A DNA stretch of 64,000 nt from Silene conica (Eukaryota > Streptophyta > Magnoliopsida > Caryophyllales > Caryophyllaceae), in contig CM055318.2 in assembly GCA_029255685.2 (NCBI GenBank), positions 13,521,001 through 13,585,000 of the forward strand, in the 5' to 3' direction. Under the pieces are notes generated by a model that was not told where the DNA came from, searched no databases, and worked only from the letters and a program-made list of their open reading frames with translations. The translations under genes were made by a program, and so were the position numbers. Below are positions 10,713 to 21,071 of this stretch, piece after piece. The first letter of the stretch is position 1. Every line of letters begins with the position of its first letter.

Positions 10713-12314
10713 TTGCCCCTCACCAATGCACCTCACCAAGATACTAGTGATTCTCAAGTGGGTGAGTTATTGAAGCTTGTCAAGAACATGCAAGCAACTC
10801 ACACCCAAGAGATGGCTAATTTGAAGAGTGCCAACCAAAGGGAGATACGGGAAATGGAGGCTCGAGTTGCCTCTCAAGCTCTAGCGAATCCACAAAGGCC
10901 ACCGGGCGGCTTCCTTGCCCAAGGTCAAAGTTCCAAAGATGCATCACACAATCACCAAGCACATGCGGTGATTTTGAGAAGTGGAACGGAGCTAGAGGAC
11001 CCGTACAAAGACTACAATTATGGTGAAGAGGAGCCTATCTTGGAGCTTGTGAAAGACAAAGGAAAAGAAGTTGATGGTGGCAATTCAAAGGATGATGACT
11101 TTTATGTGGAGGACCTCCCTTATGAGGAGAACGAAGATGAAGTTATCTTGGAGGAGGTGGATGCTAGACAAGAGGAGTTGGTTCCACAACCAACTACTAA
11201 GGTAACAAGCAAACCAACACCCACCATGGTACTATCTAACCCTCAACCAACTAGCTTGCCTTATCCTTCAAGGGCTTTGAAGGGAAAGGAAAACTTCAAG
11301 TTCACAAATTTTTGTAAAATGATTGAAAAACTTGAAGTGACTCTTCCCTTTACGGAGGTGATATTGAATATGCCGACTTACTCCAAATTTTTAAAAGAAA
11401 TCTTGTCGGGCAAGAGAATCTTGGGTGATCAAGAAGTAATGGCTATGAGGGAGGAGTGTAGTGCACTTCTCCTCCAAAAGGAGCCAAAGAAACTTGGTGA
11501 TCCGGGGAGTTTCTCTATCCCTTGCATAGTCGGTGGCATTCCAATCTCTCGTGCCCTTTGTGATTTAGGAGCTAGTGTAAGTGTGCTCCCTTTGAAAGTT
11601 GCAAAAAGAATTGACTTGAATGATTTAGTTCCTACAAGTATCACCCTCCAATTGGCGGATAGGTCCGTCAAGCGCCCTTTGGGAGTGCTTGAGGATGTAC
11701 CCGTCAAGGTGGGTAAGCATTTAATTCCCGCCGATTTTGTTGTCCTTGATATCCCGGAGGATAGCCACACTCCCATCATCCTTGGTAGGCCTTTCTTGGC
11801 TACCGGAGGCGTCTTGATAGACGTTAAGAATGGGCGGCTCACCTTTAGAGTTGGGGATGACAAAATTGAGTTTAATCTACCTACTATGATGAAAGGTCCA
11901 AAGCATGATGAAGCATTTACATTGGACATTGTGGAGCAAATGGTAAGGGAGATGGTAGAGATGGAAGAAGAGGAGGAAGGCCACATGGAACAATTATGTG
12001 GCATCACAACTAGTGAAGACAAGGAAATGGATGAGAACATTGAGCTAGAAGATGAGGAAGTTGAGAAGGTGGAGGGAATGCTCCCTCCAAAGGTACAACT
12101 CAAAACCCTTCCTCCCTCCCTCAAGTATGCCTTTCTTGGGGAGGGAGAGGCTTACCCGGTGATCATCAATGCCAACCTCAATGAGCAACAAGAATCCAAA
12201 CTCATTTCAACTTTAAAGGATCATAGGAGCTCATTGGGGTATAGCCTTGATGATATCAAGGGGCTAAGCCCGAACCTTTGCATGCATAGAATAATTCTTG
12301 AGGAAGGGAGTTGA
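10713..12314 (+). pseudogene. Element C protease region of gag-pol, ends at TGA
   Basis: This in-frame segment of the gag-pol polyprotein holds a coiled-coil-like stretch (about 10770-10880). It also has acidic linkers and the retroviral-type aspartic protease, whose active site is DLGASVS at 11562-11582. The flap-side ILGRPFL motif lies near 11780 and the conserved 'GGVLIDVKNGRLTFRVGD' block follows. The protease would cut the polyprotein during particle maturation. DLG replaces the usual DTG/DSG, as in other Athila-group proteases I know of. The frame is closed by TGA at 12312-12314 just before RT; CGA to TGA is the simplest explanation. Confidence 0.85.
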
Positions 12315-13592
12315 CCTAGAGTGGAAGGTCAAAGGAGATTGAATCCGAAAATGGCGGATGTAGTGAAGGGTGAAGTTCTTAAGTTGCTTGAGGTCGGAAT
12401 CATATATGAGATCACGGATAGCCGGTGGGTGAGCCCCGTCCATGTTGTCCCCAAGAAGGGGGGTGTAACTTTGGTTACACAAGAGGATGGGACTCTCCTA
12501 CCGACTCGTCCGTTGACGGGTTGGAGGATGTGTATTGATTACCGCAAGTTGAATGCGGCCACTCTCAAAGACCATTTCCCAATCCCCTTCATTGATCAAA
12601 TGTTAGAGAGACTTGCGGGGCATTCGTACTATTGTTTTATTGACGGTTATTCCGGGTTTTTGCAAATACCCATTCACCCGGAAGACCAAGATAAAACAAC
12701 TTTTACATGCCCCCAAGGTGTGTATGCTTATCGGAGGATGCCATTCGGGTTGTGTAATGCACCCGGCACCTTTCAAAGGTGCATGATGGCCATCTTTGCC
12801 GATTTTCTTAAGAAATCTATGGAGGTTTTTATGGACGATTTTAGTGTTCATGGTGATTCTTTTGACCTAGGGCTTTCTAATCTTGTAAATGTGTTGAAAA
12901 GATGTGAGGAGCACAACCTTGTCCTCAATTGGGAGAAATGCCATTTCATGGTAGAGGAAGGGATTGTGCTTGGTCACATAGTGTCCAAGAGGGGCATAGA
13001 AGTTGATGGTGCAAAAGTGGCGGTCATTGAGAACTTGTCACCCCCCACCAATGTGAAAGGGGTGAGGAGTTTTCTTGGACATGCCGGCTTTTACCGGCGT
13101 TTTATCAAAGATTTTTCCAAAATTGCCAAACCATTGACTTCTCTTCTTCTCAAGGATGCTCCCTTTTTGTTTACTAATGATTGTCTTGAAGCCTTTTCTA
13201 GGATCAAAGAAGCACTTGTGACGGCTCCTATTATTCGTGCTCCGGATTGGGGATTGCCTTTTGAGATCATGTGTGACGCATCCGATTACGCGGTAGGAGC
13301 GGTCCTAGGTCAAGTTGTGGATAGGAAACACCACGTGATATACTATTCAAGCAAGACCCTTGATCAAACTCAAGCAAAGTATTCCACGACCGAGAAGAAG
13401 ATGTTGGCAATCGTGCATGCCATTGAGAAATTTAGGCAATATCTCATGGGATCTAAAGTGGTGGTGTACTCCGATCACACCGCTTTGAGGCAATTAATGT
13501 TGAAGAAAGATGCCAAGCCAAGACTCTTGAGATAGGTTCTTTTACTCCAAGAATTTGATCTAGAGATAAGAGACAAGTCGGGGTCGGAGAAT
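12315..13592 (+). pseudogene. Element C reverse transcriptase and RNase H
   Basis: The frame continues from the protease. The RT begins with a WVSPVHVVPKKGG fingers motif near 12424-12462. MCIDYRKLN follows at about 12529-12555. The catalytic FMDDF is at 12828-12842, with the two aspartates at 12834 and 12837. A TLDQTQAKYSTTEKKML block marks RNase H, with its catalytic aspartate in MCDASDY (13269 onward) and a YSDHTALR motif near 13468. The enzyme copies element RNA into cDNA. An in-frame TAG at 13533-13535 sits where tryptophan is expected (RLLRWVLLLQEF-type motif), consistent with TGG to TAG. Catalytic residues are otherwise intact. Confidence 0.9.
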
Positions 13593-15008
13593 GTGGTTGC
13601 GGACCACTTGTCTAGATTGACTTTTGAGGATCATGGTTTGCATGATAGAGATGGCCCGATCAATGAATGGTTGTGTGAGGATAGTTTGATGGCAATAGGC
13701 AATAAGTTGCCTTGGTTTGCGGATATTACCAATTATCTTGTTAATGGCTTTATTCCGGAGGAGTTGGAAGCAAGAGATAGGAGAAAGTTGAAAGTTGATG
13801 CTAAGAGATATTTTTGGGATGATCCCTACCTTTTCAAGAAGTGTGGGGATGGACTCTTGAGGAGATGCGTATCAAAGGAAGAGGGGCTCGAAATTGTGGA
13901 TAGGCTTCACAACTCCGCCTATGGAGGGCACTTGGCGGCTTAACGGACTATAGCCAAGGTTCTTCAAGGAGGGTTCTTTTGGCCTTTAATGTTTAAAGAC
14001 ATTCACGATGTTGTTAGGTCTTGTGATGCTTGTCAAAGGTCGGGCAACATCGGTAAAAGGAATGAGATGCCCCTAAAAACCATCTTGGAAATTGAGTTGT
14101 TTGATTGTTGGGGGATTGACTTCATGGGACCTTTCCCCAATTCATGCGGGAATGAGTACATCTTAGTAGCCGTGGATTATGTCTCGAAATGGATTGAGGC
14201 GGTTGCCTCCCCCACCAATGACTCCAAGGTAGTGGTAAAGCTCTTCAAGACCATCATCTTTCCCCGTTTTGGTGTACCCCGAATTGTGATAAGTGACGGA
14301 GGTTCTCACTTCCGGAAACATACATTCAAAGCCCTTCTAGCCTCTTATGGAGTGACCCACAAGGTAGCACTTGCCTACCACCCTCAAACTAGTGGGCAAG
14401 TGGAGGTTTCAAACCGTCAAATCAAGGCTATTCTAAAGAAGGTGGTGCAAAAGAACCGGAAAGATTGGTCCCAAAAATTGAATGATGTGCTATGGGCTTT
14501 GAGGACGGCTTACAAAACACCTATAGGAATGACTCCCTACAAGCTTGTGTACGGGAAAGCATGCCACCTCTCGGTGGAGCTTGAGCACAAGGCTTGGTGG
14601 GCTTTGAAGGAGATGAACTTCGATTTGGACATGGCCGGGGAGAAAAAATTCTTACAAATGAGTGAGCTTGAGGAGCTTAGATATGAGGCTTATGAGAGTT
14701 CCAAACTCTATAAGGAGCAAACGAAGAAGTGGCATGATGCCAAGTTAGTGAAGAAGAATGTGAGCATAGGAGACCTTGTTCTCCTCTTCAATTCAAGAGT
14801 CAAAAACTTTCCGGGAAAGCTTAGATCACGATGGTCCGGGCCCTTCAAAGTGATGGATATTTCACCTCATGGGGCCTTTGAACTTTGGAGTGAAGGCGGT
14901 GGCACCTTCAAAGTCAACGGACATCGGATTAAGCGCTATTATCAAGGAGATTCCAAAGGCACCGTCGAAGTTATTGACCTCGGGAACCCACTCCCCGAGG
15001 AGGATTGA
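13593..15008 (+). pseudogene. Element C integrase
   Basis: This C-terminal part of pol inserts cDNA into the genome. An H..H..C..C zinc domain runs from about 13900 to 14035, ending CDACQ. The DDE core has aspartates in WGIDFMGPF (near 14118) and VISDGGSHF (near 14290), and a glutamate in SGQVEVSN (near 14404). The [16 protein letters not shown] motif near the end is the usual C-terminal domain of this lineage. There is no chromodomain, as expected for Athila. A TAA at 13941-13943 interrupts the zinc domain, consistent with CAA to TAA. The frame then runs clean to the natural stop at 15006-15008. Confidence 0.9.
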
Positions 15009-15283
15009 TTTCAAGGAAGTTTGTTCATGAAAGGTTTGGCGGAGTCACTTAATAACCACCGGTTGTAAGTATTAGTTTCCTTTAGTTCATCTAGATTTCA
15101 TGTTAGTTTCATGGTTAGTTCGGTTTTTAGTTTAATTTTTAGCTTGCATGAGATATTTGGATATGTTTGTTGCTTGTTGGTGGATAATTCATGAGTATAG
15201 TCGGAGAATTATGGGCAAAACCGTTGTTGGCAAAGTTGATTTTTATGTTCAAATTAAATTATTTCTCGAAATTGTGTACAGGT
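15009..15283 (+). other. Spacer between pol and palindrome array in C
   Basis: This T-rich non-coding stretch follows the pol stop. It contains repeated TTTAGTT strings. No ORF or promoter that I can support is present. Confidence 0.5.
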
Positions 15284-15889
15284 ACTCCCAGCCGGCCCAC
15301 CGGCCGACGGTACCATACCGGCTGGGAGGGCCTGAACACATTTCTGTTTTTGATAGTTTATTTGGGCAGATTTCAGATTTTGCATCCCCAGCCTGTACCA
15401 AACCGGCAGCCGGTCCGCCGGCTGAGAAGACGAAAACTTGTTCAAAAATCAAAAACTCAAGGAAGCTTGATTCCCAGCCGGTAGGCCGGCAGCCGGTCAA
15501 CCGGCTGAGAATCAGGTGTTGTGTGACCCAAAGTTGAAGAAAAAGAAAGGAGAAGGATTCCCCAGTCGGTCGGCCGGCAGTCGGTCGGCCGGCAGCCGGT
15601 CCGCCGGCTGGGAGTTTTTGTAAAGTGAAGACAATGGAGAAAAAGAAGACGAAGAAAGCTACCCAGCCGGTCGGCCGGCAGCCGGTCCGCCGGCTGGGAG
15701 TGTTTTTGTGAGTTAAAAAGAAGAAGTGAGGGCAAAGGAATTTCGAAGACCTGTTCTTGAGCCGGTCGGCCGGCAGCCGATCCGCCGGCTCAGAAACAAA
15801 TACTTAGAAAAACTTTCGAAAAATCAAAAAAATTCCAAACCCTAACTCCCAGCCGGTCCACCGGCGGCCGGTTCCATACCGGCTGGGAG
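15284..15889 (+). repeat. Internal array of seven GC-palindrome modules in C
   Basis: Modules start at 15284, 15386, 15471, 15559, 15661, 15757 and 15846. Spacing is 85-102 bp, and the unrelated spacers are about 45-60 bp. Most follow CCCAGCCGGT..CCGGCAGCCGGT..CCGGCTGGGAG. The fourth has an extra half-unit. The array fills the interval between integrase and the post-pol ORF, where a subgenomic or spliced RNA for that ORF would need its control region. It matches the array in C's own LTRs and that in element D. Confidence 0.85.
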
Positions 15890-16100
15890 TGCTCTGTCGC
15901 GGTTTTTTTTTTCTCGAAAGGCTTCATTTTTTCTTCATTTTTTCCTCATTTCTTCTTCATTTCCCTTCATTTCTTCCACTCTCTTCCTTATTTCCTCCTC
16001 TCCTTTTCATCCCTCACCTTCAAAAACACCCACAAACTTCACCAAACTCTCTCAAATCAAAACCCCCTTTATTCCCTCATCACCTCTCCTTCAAATAGCC

Positions 16101-16450
16101 ATGTCGGGAAGAACAGAAAGGCGATCCAAATCAAGGCACGACCCTTCGGTTGAGCAAGAAGTTCAAAATGTGATGGAGAGTAGCAACATTGGCCAGGATC
16201 CTTGCTTTCCCGGACTCACCTTTGCTATAATTCAACAAAAAGGTAATTTCACCTATTTTAAGAATCGCCCCCTTCACCCAACTAGGTTTATTGATAGAGC
16301 CGGTTTGAGAGAAATAGGGATTGAGAAAATAACCGCGGCTCTTTTTGACGGTATGGGTATGAAAGCTTTGTATGAAACAAAACCGGTTCACACATCTCCC
16401 CGTTTAACTTGGGAATTTTTGAGTTCTTTGGTAGTTACTAAGAACCGCTC
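16101..16450 (+). pseudogene. Element C post-pol ORF, 5' part (split by D)
   Basis: The ORF starts at ATG 16101 after a T/C-rich leader (15900-16095). It encodes a charged N-terminus followed by the start of the conserved plant-transposon domain found in Athila ORF2-type proteins. Element D is inserted at codon 116. The TSD CGCTC (16446-16450) reappears at 23861-23865, and the frame resumes there without any shift. The position after pol is that of the Athila env-like ORF. I see no signal peptide or clear transmembrane segment, so an envelope role is not shown by the sequence. Confidence 0.8.
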
Positions 16451-17127
16451 TGTAAAACCCCTCGCGAAAGCGGAAAAGTAAAACATACAAAGTACCAAAA
16501 ATGCAGCGGAATTAAAACTTTTTAACAAGACTAAACATGCGAGGTGCTTTGGAAATCTAAACATGCGAAAGATAAAACATAAATAAGTATATAAGTACGA
16601 TACAAAAGCAGCCCGGGATAGCATATCCCTACAGGCACAAAATACTGAAACGTAAGTCTAAGGTCTAGCTACACGATAAGGTAAAAGTCAACGATGAAGG
16701 ATCATCGCTCGCTAGCCTCAACGTAACCCCCTGCAGAACAGCCTCATGTACCTACACACATACAACATGTGCGCCACAGTCAGTGGGGAGTGACTAGAGT
16801 GCTCCTAGCCACCTATTGTCAGTGACACACAACACATAAGCATACAATATACTCCAGCATATATAAGACATGTGAAGCATACAGATTCAATATCCGAATC
16901 CCAATTTAACATACGAATACTTATGCAAGGCTCTCAACCGACTTCGGAAACTATTTGGAAGGAGAGCCGGTTTCCCTTCCGGTTGCCCGGCCGGGGGGTC
17001 TTTCAATCCAAACCATTTACGAATCCGGACTAAGAGTCGTCCAATGCCTTGGACGAACAATACTAAGATAACCAAGTATCATACAATCTTATAAACAAAC
17101 TAAGGCATGCTCAGCATCCAATTATAT

Positions 17128-17317
17128 CAACAAGAGATAGGTCATCCAAGTGACTCTACAACAAGAGATAGGTCATCCAAGTGACTCTAAAACAAGAGAT
17201 AGGTCATCCAAGTGACTCGACTCTAACAACAATAGGTCATCCAAGTGACTCTACAAACAGAGATAGGTCATCCAAGTCACTCGACTCTAACTAGATTGGT
17301 CAGCCAAGTGACTCTAC
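17128..17317. repeat. Tandem ~30-bp repeat in D LTR (about 6 units)
   Basis: The unit contains ATAGGTCATCCAAGTGACTC and recurs with CAACAAGAG-type joins. Spacing is about 31 bp at first, then up to 43 bp as units degenerate. The same array sits in the other LTR at 21749-21938. Confidence 0.85.
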
Positions 17318-17956
17318 TAGACTACTATGAGCAGGCCGACAATCGACTCATCTATATACTACGACATCCCCAATCTCAGACTATACAACCCCCTGGTAGG
17401 ACGACATCAAATGACTGTCCCAGTCTAAACCTGGCCAGACTCTCGGAGCGCAAACGAATCACGATCCCCGATTCGACAAGTGCACGAGGCACCCCCAAGA
17501 CCCGAACTAGCTAGGAACGAGATATGCCCGAAGGCGGGCAGACAATCTAAGACCTGACCGTGAGGACCAAGCCACTACGGCCAACCAGCTACACAATGTA
17601 ATCAGGTGAGAACTCGAGTACTATAGCAGCGCACAGCAGGTTTACACAAATCACAACATGTTATCTCAAAGATATACAAAGACTTCAAGCTCGAATGACA
17701 ATCATTTCTTAAATAACTCATCATTAAACACCCACGTAACACTTAGCCAATTTCGGGAACTAATTTGAGGCGAGAGCCGGTCTCCCTTCCGGTTGCCCGG
17801 CCGGGGGGTCTTTCATCCTCAAATCCATTACTGAACCCGACATAAGTGCCGCCCAATTTCTTGGGACTTCAAACAAGCATACGAGACATGCGGAAAAAGA
17901 ATCAATCAAATCCGACATGTGAATCCAAAGTTATAAACAATTTAACATGCTCAGGG

Positions 17957-18279
17957 GCTCTCAGCCGGTCAGCCATAGGCTGCCGGTTGGCCGGCTGAGG
18001 GTCCCAACCTCTTATGCCCAAGACAAAACGAAAACAACAAAGAGGTACTCCTAGCCGGTCGGCCGGCCGCCGGTCCACCGGCTGGGAACCTCTTTTTCCC
18101 AACTCTTACGAAAAACAACAATAAACAACAAAATGGTCTCCCAGCCGGCCGGCCGGCTGCCGGTCCACCGGCTGGGGACCCCTTTTTCTAAATTTCCATC
18201 TGTTTTGCACAAACAATAAGAACGACAAATGGGGCTCTCAGCCGGTCCACCGGCCGCCGGCCTCAGACCGGCTGGGAGT
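17957..18279. repeat. Four GC-palindrome modules in D left LTR
   Basis: Modules at 17957-18000, 18047-18088, 18136-18178 and 18234-18279 have the same CAGCCGGT..CCGGCNGCCGGT..CCGGCTG plan as in element C. They are 89-98 bp apart with unrelated spacers. C and D differ in lineage, LTR sequence and strand, so the shared module is not inherited LTR sequence. The 44-bp blocks at 16962 and 17772 look like two further, variant modules. Confidence 0.85.
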
Positions 18280-19240
18280 CCTCTGCCCAGCAAAAACGCA
18301 TTTCGTCATCTTTAAACCTCCATCAAACTTCAAGAATTTGTTCCCATATTTTGTATCTACTTCAAAAATCATAAACCACAGCATATACTACACTCATACA
18401 TCATCTTAGATTCATGATCAAAGATCAAACATAAACATTCATACCAAATTAATAAAACCTCCATTTCTCTACATAAACATATTACCCATTACTAATACTC
18501 GATAAATCATGTGAGAAACATATAGTCATCAAATCCTAACATGATACTAACTAATTTACAGCATCACAACCACAATCCACATAACCTAAACATGTTTCTA
18601 GTAGATAAACATACAAAAAAATCAAGCAAAGTGCTAATATAGACAAAAGGCCGAGTTTCTCATTATCGTCACCTTAAAGAGCAATTTCTTCACGCCTAGT
18701 CTTGAATAATATATGAATCCTTATCCGGGTCGTCAATGTCGACACCTACAAACAACAAAACGGGTTATAAGAGGGTATTTTCGAGTTCTCCTCAAAACAG
18801 CCCAGAAATGAAGTTTCACAAAATTGAAAACGAAAGTGATAGAAAGATCAGAAATGAAGAGAGGAATGCGATGGTGAAAACCTCGAGTTAAACGGAGTTG
18901 AGATGAGAAAACGGATGATGATTTTGTGAAGTTGAGAAAGAGCAAAAATGGAGAAAACAAGTTACTGTATCTTATTTTGGTGAGGATGGGTTTAACGTGA
19001 AATGAGGAAGGGAGGTGTACTTTATATTTGACTTGAGTCGGGTTTGCAAAATGTAAGGAGCGGAAGTTCTTTAAACGAGATTTGCCAAGTAAACGTGACA
19101 TCTTTAAATTAAACAACTCAAGACGGACTTAACAAAGTTTCTTAAAATAAAACTTACGAATTATAATTAAAATATTATTAAATTCCGTAAACTACTTTTA
19201 AATGATTAAAATTACTTTTATAAAAATACGGGCTGTTACA

Positions 19241-19809
19241 ATCACCCCATCTTTTAAAAAGTTTCGTCCTCGAAACTTGAAAGCAGTTACAAGGACAACA
19301 TTAACAATTAAAACTTTCACAGAAACCTTGATATACAAAAGCTTAGGCTTCTTTCCAAAAATTTCAAAAGCAAAATCCGTAGTCGAGCCTCCATTAAGGA
19401 ACGTTGGGGTTCTCGTTGCGCATTCAAGAACCTGACATTCTAATCCGAAGGCAAAACCAAGGTGAAAATCAATGAAAATTTTAAAATTTAGATCGATCAG
19501 ATGTTGATAGGCATAGTACAGGTTATCAGACGTCTCCAATAACGAGTTCAAATGGCAAATCAACGCTGAAATCCATCAAAGTTGTAAAATTATCCAACTT
19601 CTTAAAACCAAGTTTTTCTAAAATCAACCTTTAAGATCTTTTAAACTTCTGAACAAATAAAATTTGTAAAACAAAAGAGGTTTACAACCACCAAAAAGGA
19701 AGGAAATTCCCAAAGAAGTCACCAAGAGCAGAAAAAGGAAGCGGTTAAAAGGGAGAAAACTTCGGTGCAAGACACGAAAGAAGAACAAGGTTGAGCTTAA
19801 GACAACGCC
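19241..19809 (-). other. D 3' internal region with polypurine tract
   Basis: Read on the minus strand, AAAAGATGGGGTGAT next to the LTR (19241-19255) is the polypurine tract, preceded by a CGAGGACGAAAC string common in chromovirus 3' ends. A speculative alternative for gag is an intron from GT at 19844-19843 to AG at 19619-19618. It would be followed by 30 in-frame codons ending in TGA at 19528-19526. There is no conservation evidence for that exon. Confidence 0.5.
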
Positions 19810-20907
19810 TTATAGGCAAAATGGGAACATCAACGGAGACATACCGGTGACCAGGTGAGGGTAAGCCTCGGCTGCAGCACGACTCATCACGTACACGGTA
19901 CCCTTGGGCTTCGGCCTCTGAACTGCACCAGCAGCGGTAGCAGCTCTACCAGCGACAATCTTCCTCTCGGGACACTCGAAGGAGCGATGTCCGGTCTTGT
20001 TGCAGGCAAAGCAGGTGTAGGGGTCACCGTTGTAGTCAACTCCAAGGTGAAGATCCTTATGACACTTGAAACATTTTAGAGGAGCATTAGGTACAGGCAC
20101 CGAGTCCTTGACCTTAGATGGGTCAAACCTCTTGAACTTCTTAAACTGAGGTACCGGAGAATCAGGTGAAGGATCAAAGGATCTCTTCTCACGGGAGGAA
20201 GTCTGTAAGGAAGAGGGAGCAGAAGAAGAAGAAGCTCTAATCTCGGCATCTATGGCTTGGATGGAACTCTCTGCCCAAATAGCATCATCATAGACCTCAA
20301 CGAAGGAAGTCGAGTCACGACGAACCATGCTCTCGATGCGCGGTCCTAGTTTCCCACGGTAAAAGTAGACTCTCTCCGCCTCATCTCTGACAAACCTAGA
20401 TGCGAAATGAGCAAGTTGGTTGAATCGGTCGGTAAACTCCTGAACTGACATCTTGCCTTGCTTCAAATCCATGAATTCTTTGAGTCGCTGCGATCTGAGC
20501 TCCTTAAGATAAAACCTCGTCTCGAGCTTATCCTTAAAAGCCTCCCAATCGAACAAAGGATCAAGAGTGAAAGTAGGTCCAGTCAATGCCCACCACCTAT
20601 CGGCCTCAAGGGTCAGAAAGTGAGTGGCTAGCCGCACTCTATCCTCTCTACCCACCGCATACAGGGTAAAGCTCTTTTCCATCTCCCTGAACCACTCGGT
20701 AAGAGCTACCGGATCAACCTCACCACCATAAGTCTTCACATGGCTACGGGACATCTGCGAAGCTATCCAAGAGAAACTACCAGGACGATTAGCCTCGTTG
20801 CCTGGCGGTGGAGGAGGTGGAATATTCCCTGCTTGCTGTCTCTGAGTCTCAAGCAAATGCTGAATTGCTTGCAGCACAATGTTATCAGCAGCCCTAGGTC
20901 TCACCAT
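19810..20907 (-). CDS. gag: Element D Gag (365 aa), no pol
   Basis: This intact Ty3-type Gag forms the particle shell and binds RNA. A proline run lies near residues 31-36. The Retrotrans_gag core spans roughly residues 60-220 (WFREMEKSF, ADRWWALTG, FTDRFNQLAHFASRFV). A CCHC zinc knuckle, CFACNKTGHRSFEC, lies near residues 298-311. Homology with the Tekay gag-pol of element G continues to the VTG just before the protease. Ten unrelated codons and a stop follow, so the protein ends exactly at the gag/protease border. The codon there reads G|GTATGT, a splice-donor-like string. Its start at 20907 is the first ATG after the primer site. The protein is undamaged, unlike the pol-bearing neighbours. 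Confidence 0.9.
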   Translation of the reverse strand: MVRPRAADNIVLQAIQHLLETQRQQAGNIPPPPPPGNEANRPGSFSWIASQMSRSHVKTYGGEVDPVALTEWFREMEKSFTLYAVGREDRVRLATHFLTLEADRWWALTGPTFTLDPLFDWEAFKDKLETRFYLKELRSQRLKEFMDLKQGKMSVQEFTDRFNQLAHFASRFVRDEAERVYFYRGKLGPRIESMVRRDSTSFVEVYDDAIWAESSIQAIDAEIRASSSSAPSSLQTSSREKRSFDPSPDSPVPQFKKFKRFDPSKVKDSVPVPNAPLKCFKCHKDLHLGVDYNGDPYTCFACNKTGHRSFECPERKIVAGRAATAAGAVQRPKPKGTVYVMSRAAAEAYPHLVTGMSPLMFPFCL

Positions 20908-21057
20908 CCTTCAAAAAGAAAACAGTGTTAACCTAACAATTAACAATCACAAACAGTCTACCACTTGTCCTTAAGTCTACCCAAATCTCTCATTCATTAT
21001 TCAAGTTTTTGGTCAAGTTAAGTTTGGGGATTACATGAGTGCGTCGGGAGCAATAAT
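20908..21057 (-). other. Element D leader between primer site and gag
   Basis: A 150-bp non-coding leader lies on the minus strand between the primer site and the gag ATG. No further feature is supported. Confidence 0.5.
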
Positions 21058-21069
21058 GCTCTAATACCA
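21058..21069 (-). other. Primer-binding site of D (initiator tRNA-Met type)
   Basis: On the minus strand it reads TGGTATTAGAGC, two bases inside the LTR. It matches the initiator tRNA-Met complement TGGTATCAGAGC with one mismatch. Confidence 0.85.
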
Positions 21070-21071
21070 AC

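Larger units (their letters stand above)
16451..19240 (-). repeat. Element D left (3') LTR
   Basis: Besides the termini, this LTR holds two copies of a 44-bp GC-rich block (16962-17005 and 17772-17815, one mismatch). It also holds a 30-bp-unit tandem array (17128-17317) and four palindromic modules (17957-18279). A TATA-like sequence on the minus strand near 19022-19030 would place these repeats in the transcribed R/U5 part. The frame at 18733-19116 is LTR sequence and I do not call it a gene. Confidence 0.92.

Noticed and set aside
11429-12124. 231-codon ORF on the minus strand opposite C protease
   Set aside because: Serine/threonine-rich mirror of the coding strand, a typical antisense shadow of an acidic, lysine-rich coding region.
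15284-15889. CRISPR-like look: palindromic repeats with unique spacers at regular spacing
   Set aside because: The context is a plant retrotransposon. Modules vary in sequence and spacer length, there is no leader or cas gene, and the same modules occur in LTRs.
18733-19116. 127-codon ORF on the minus strand, present twice
   Set aside because: It lies in D's LTR and is duplicated at 23353-23736 only because LTRs are duplicated. No recognisable domain.
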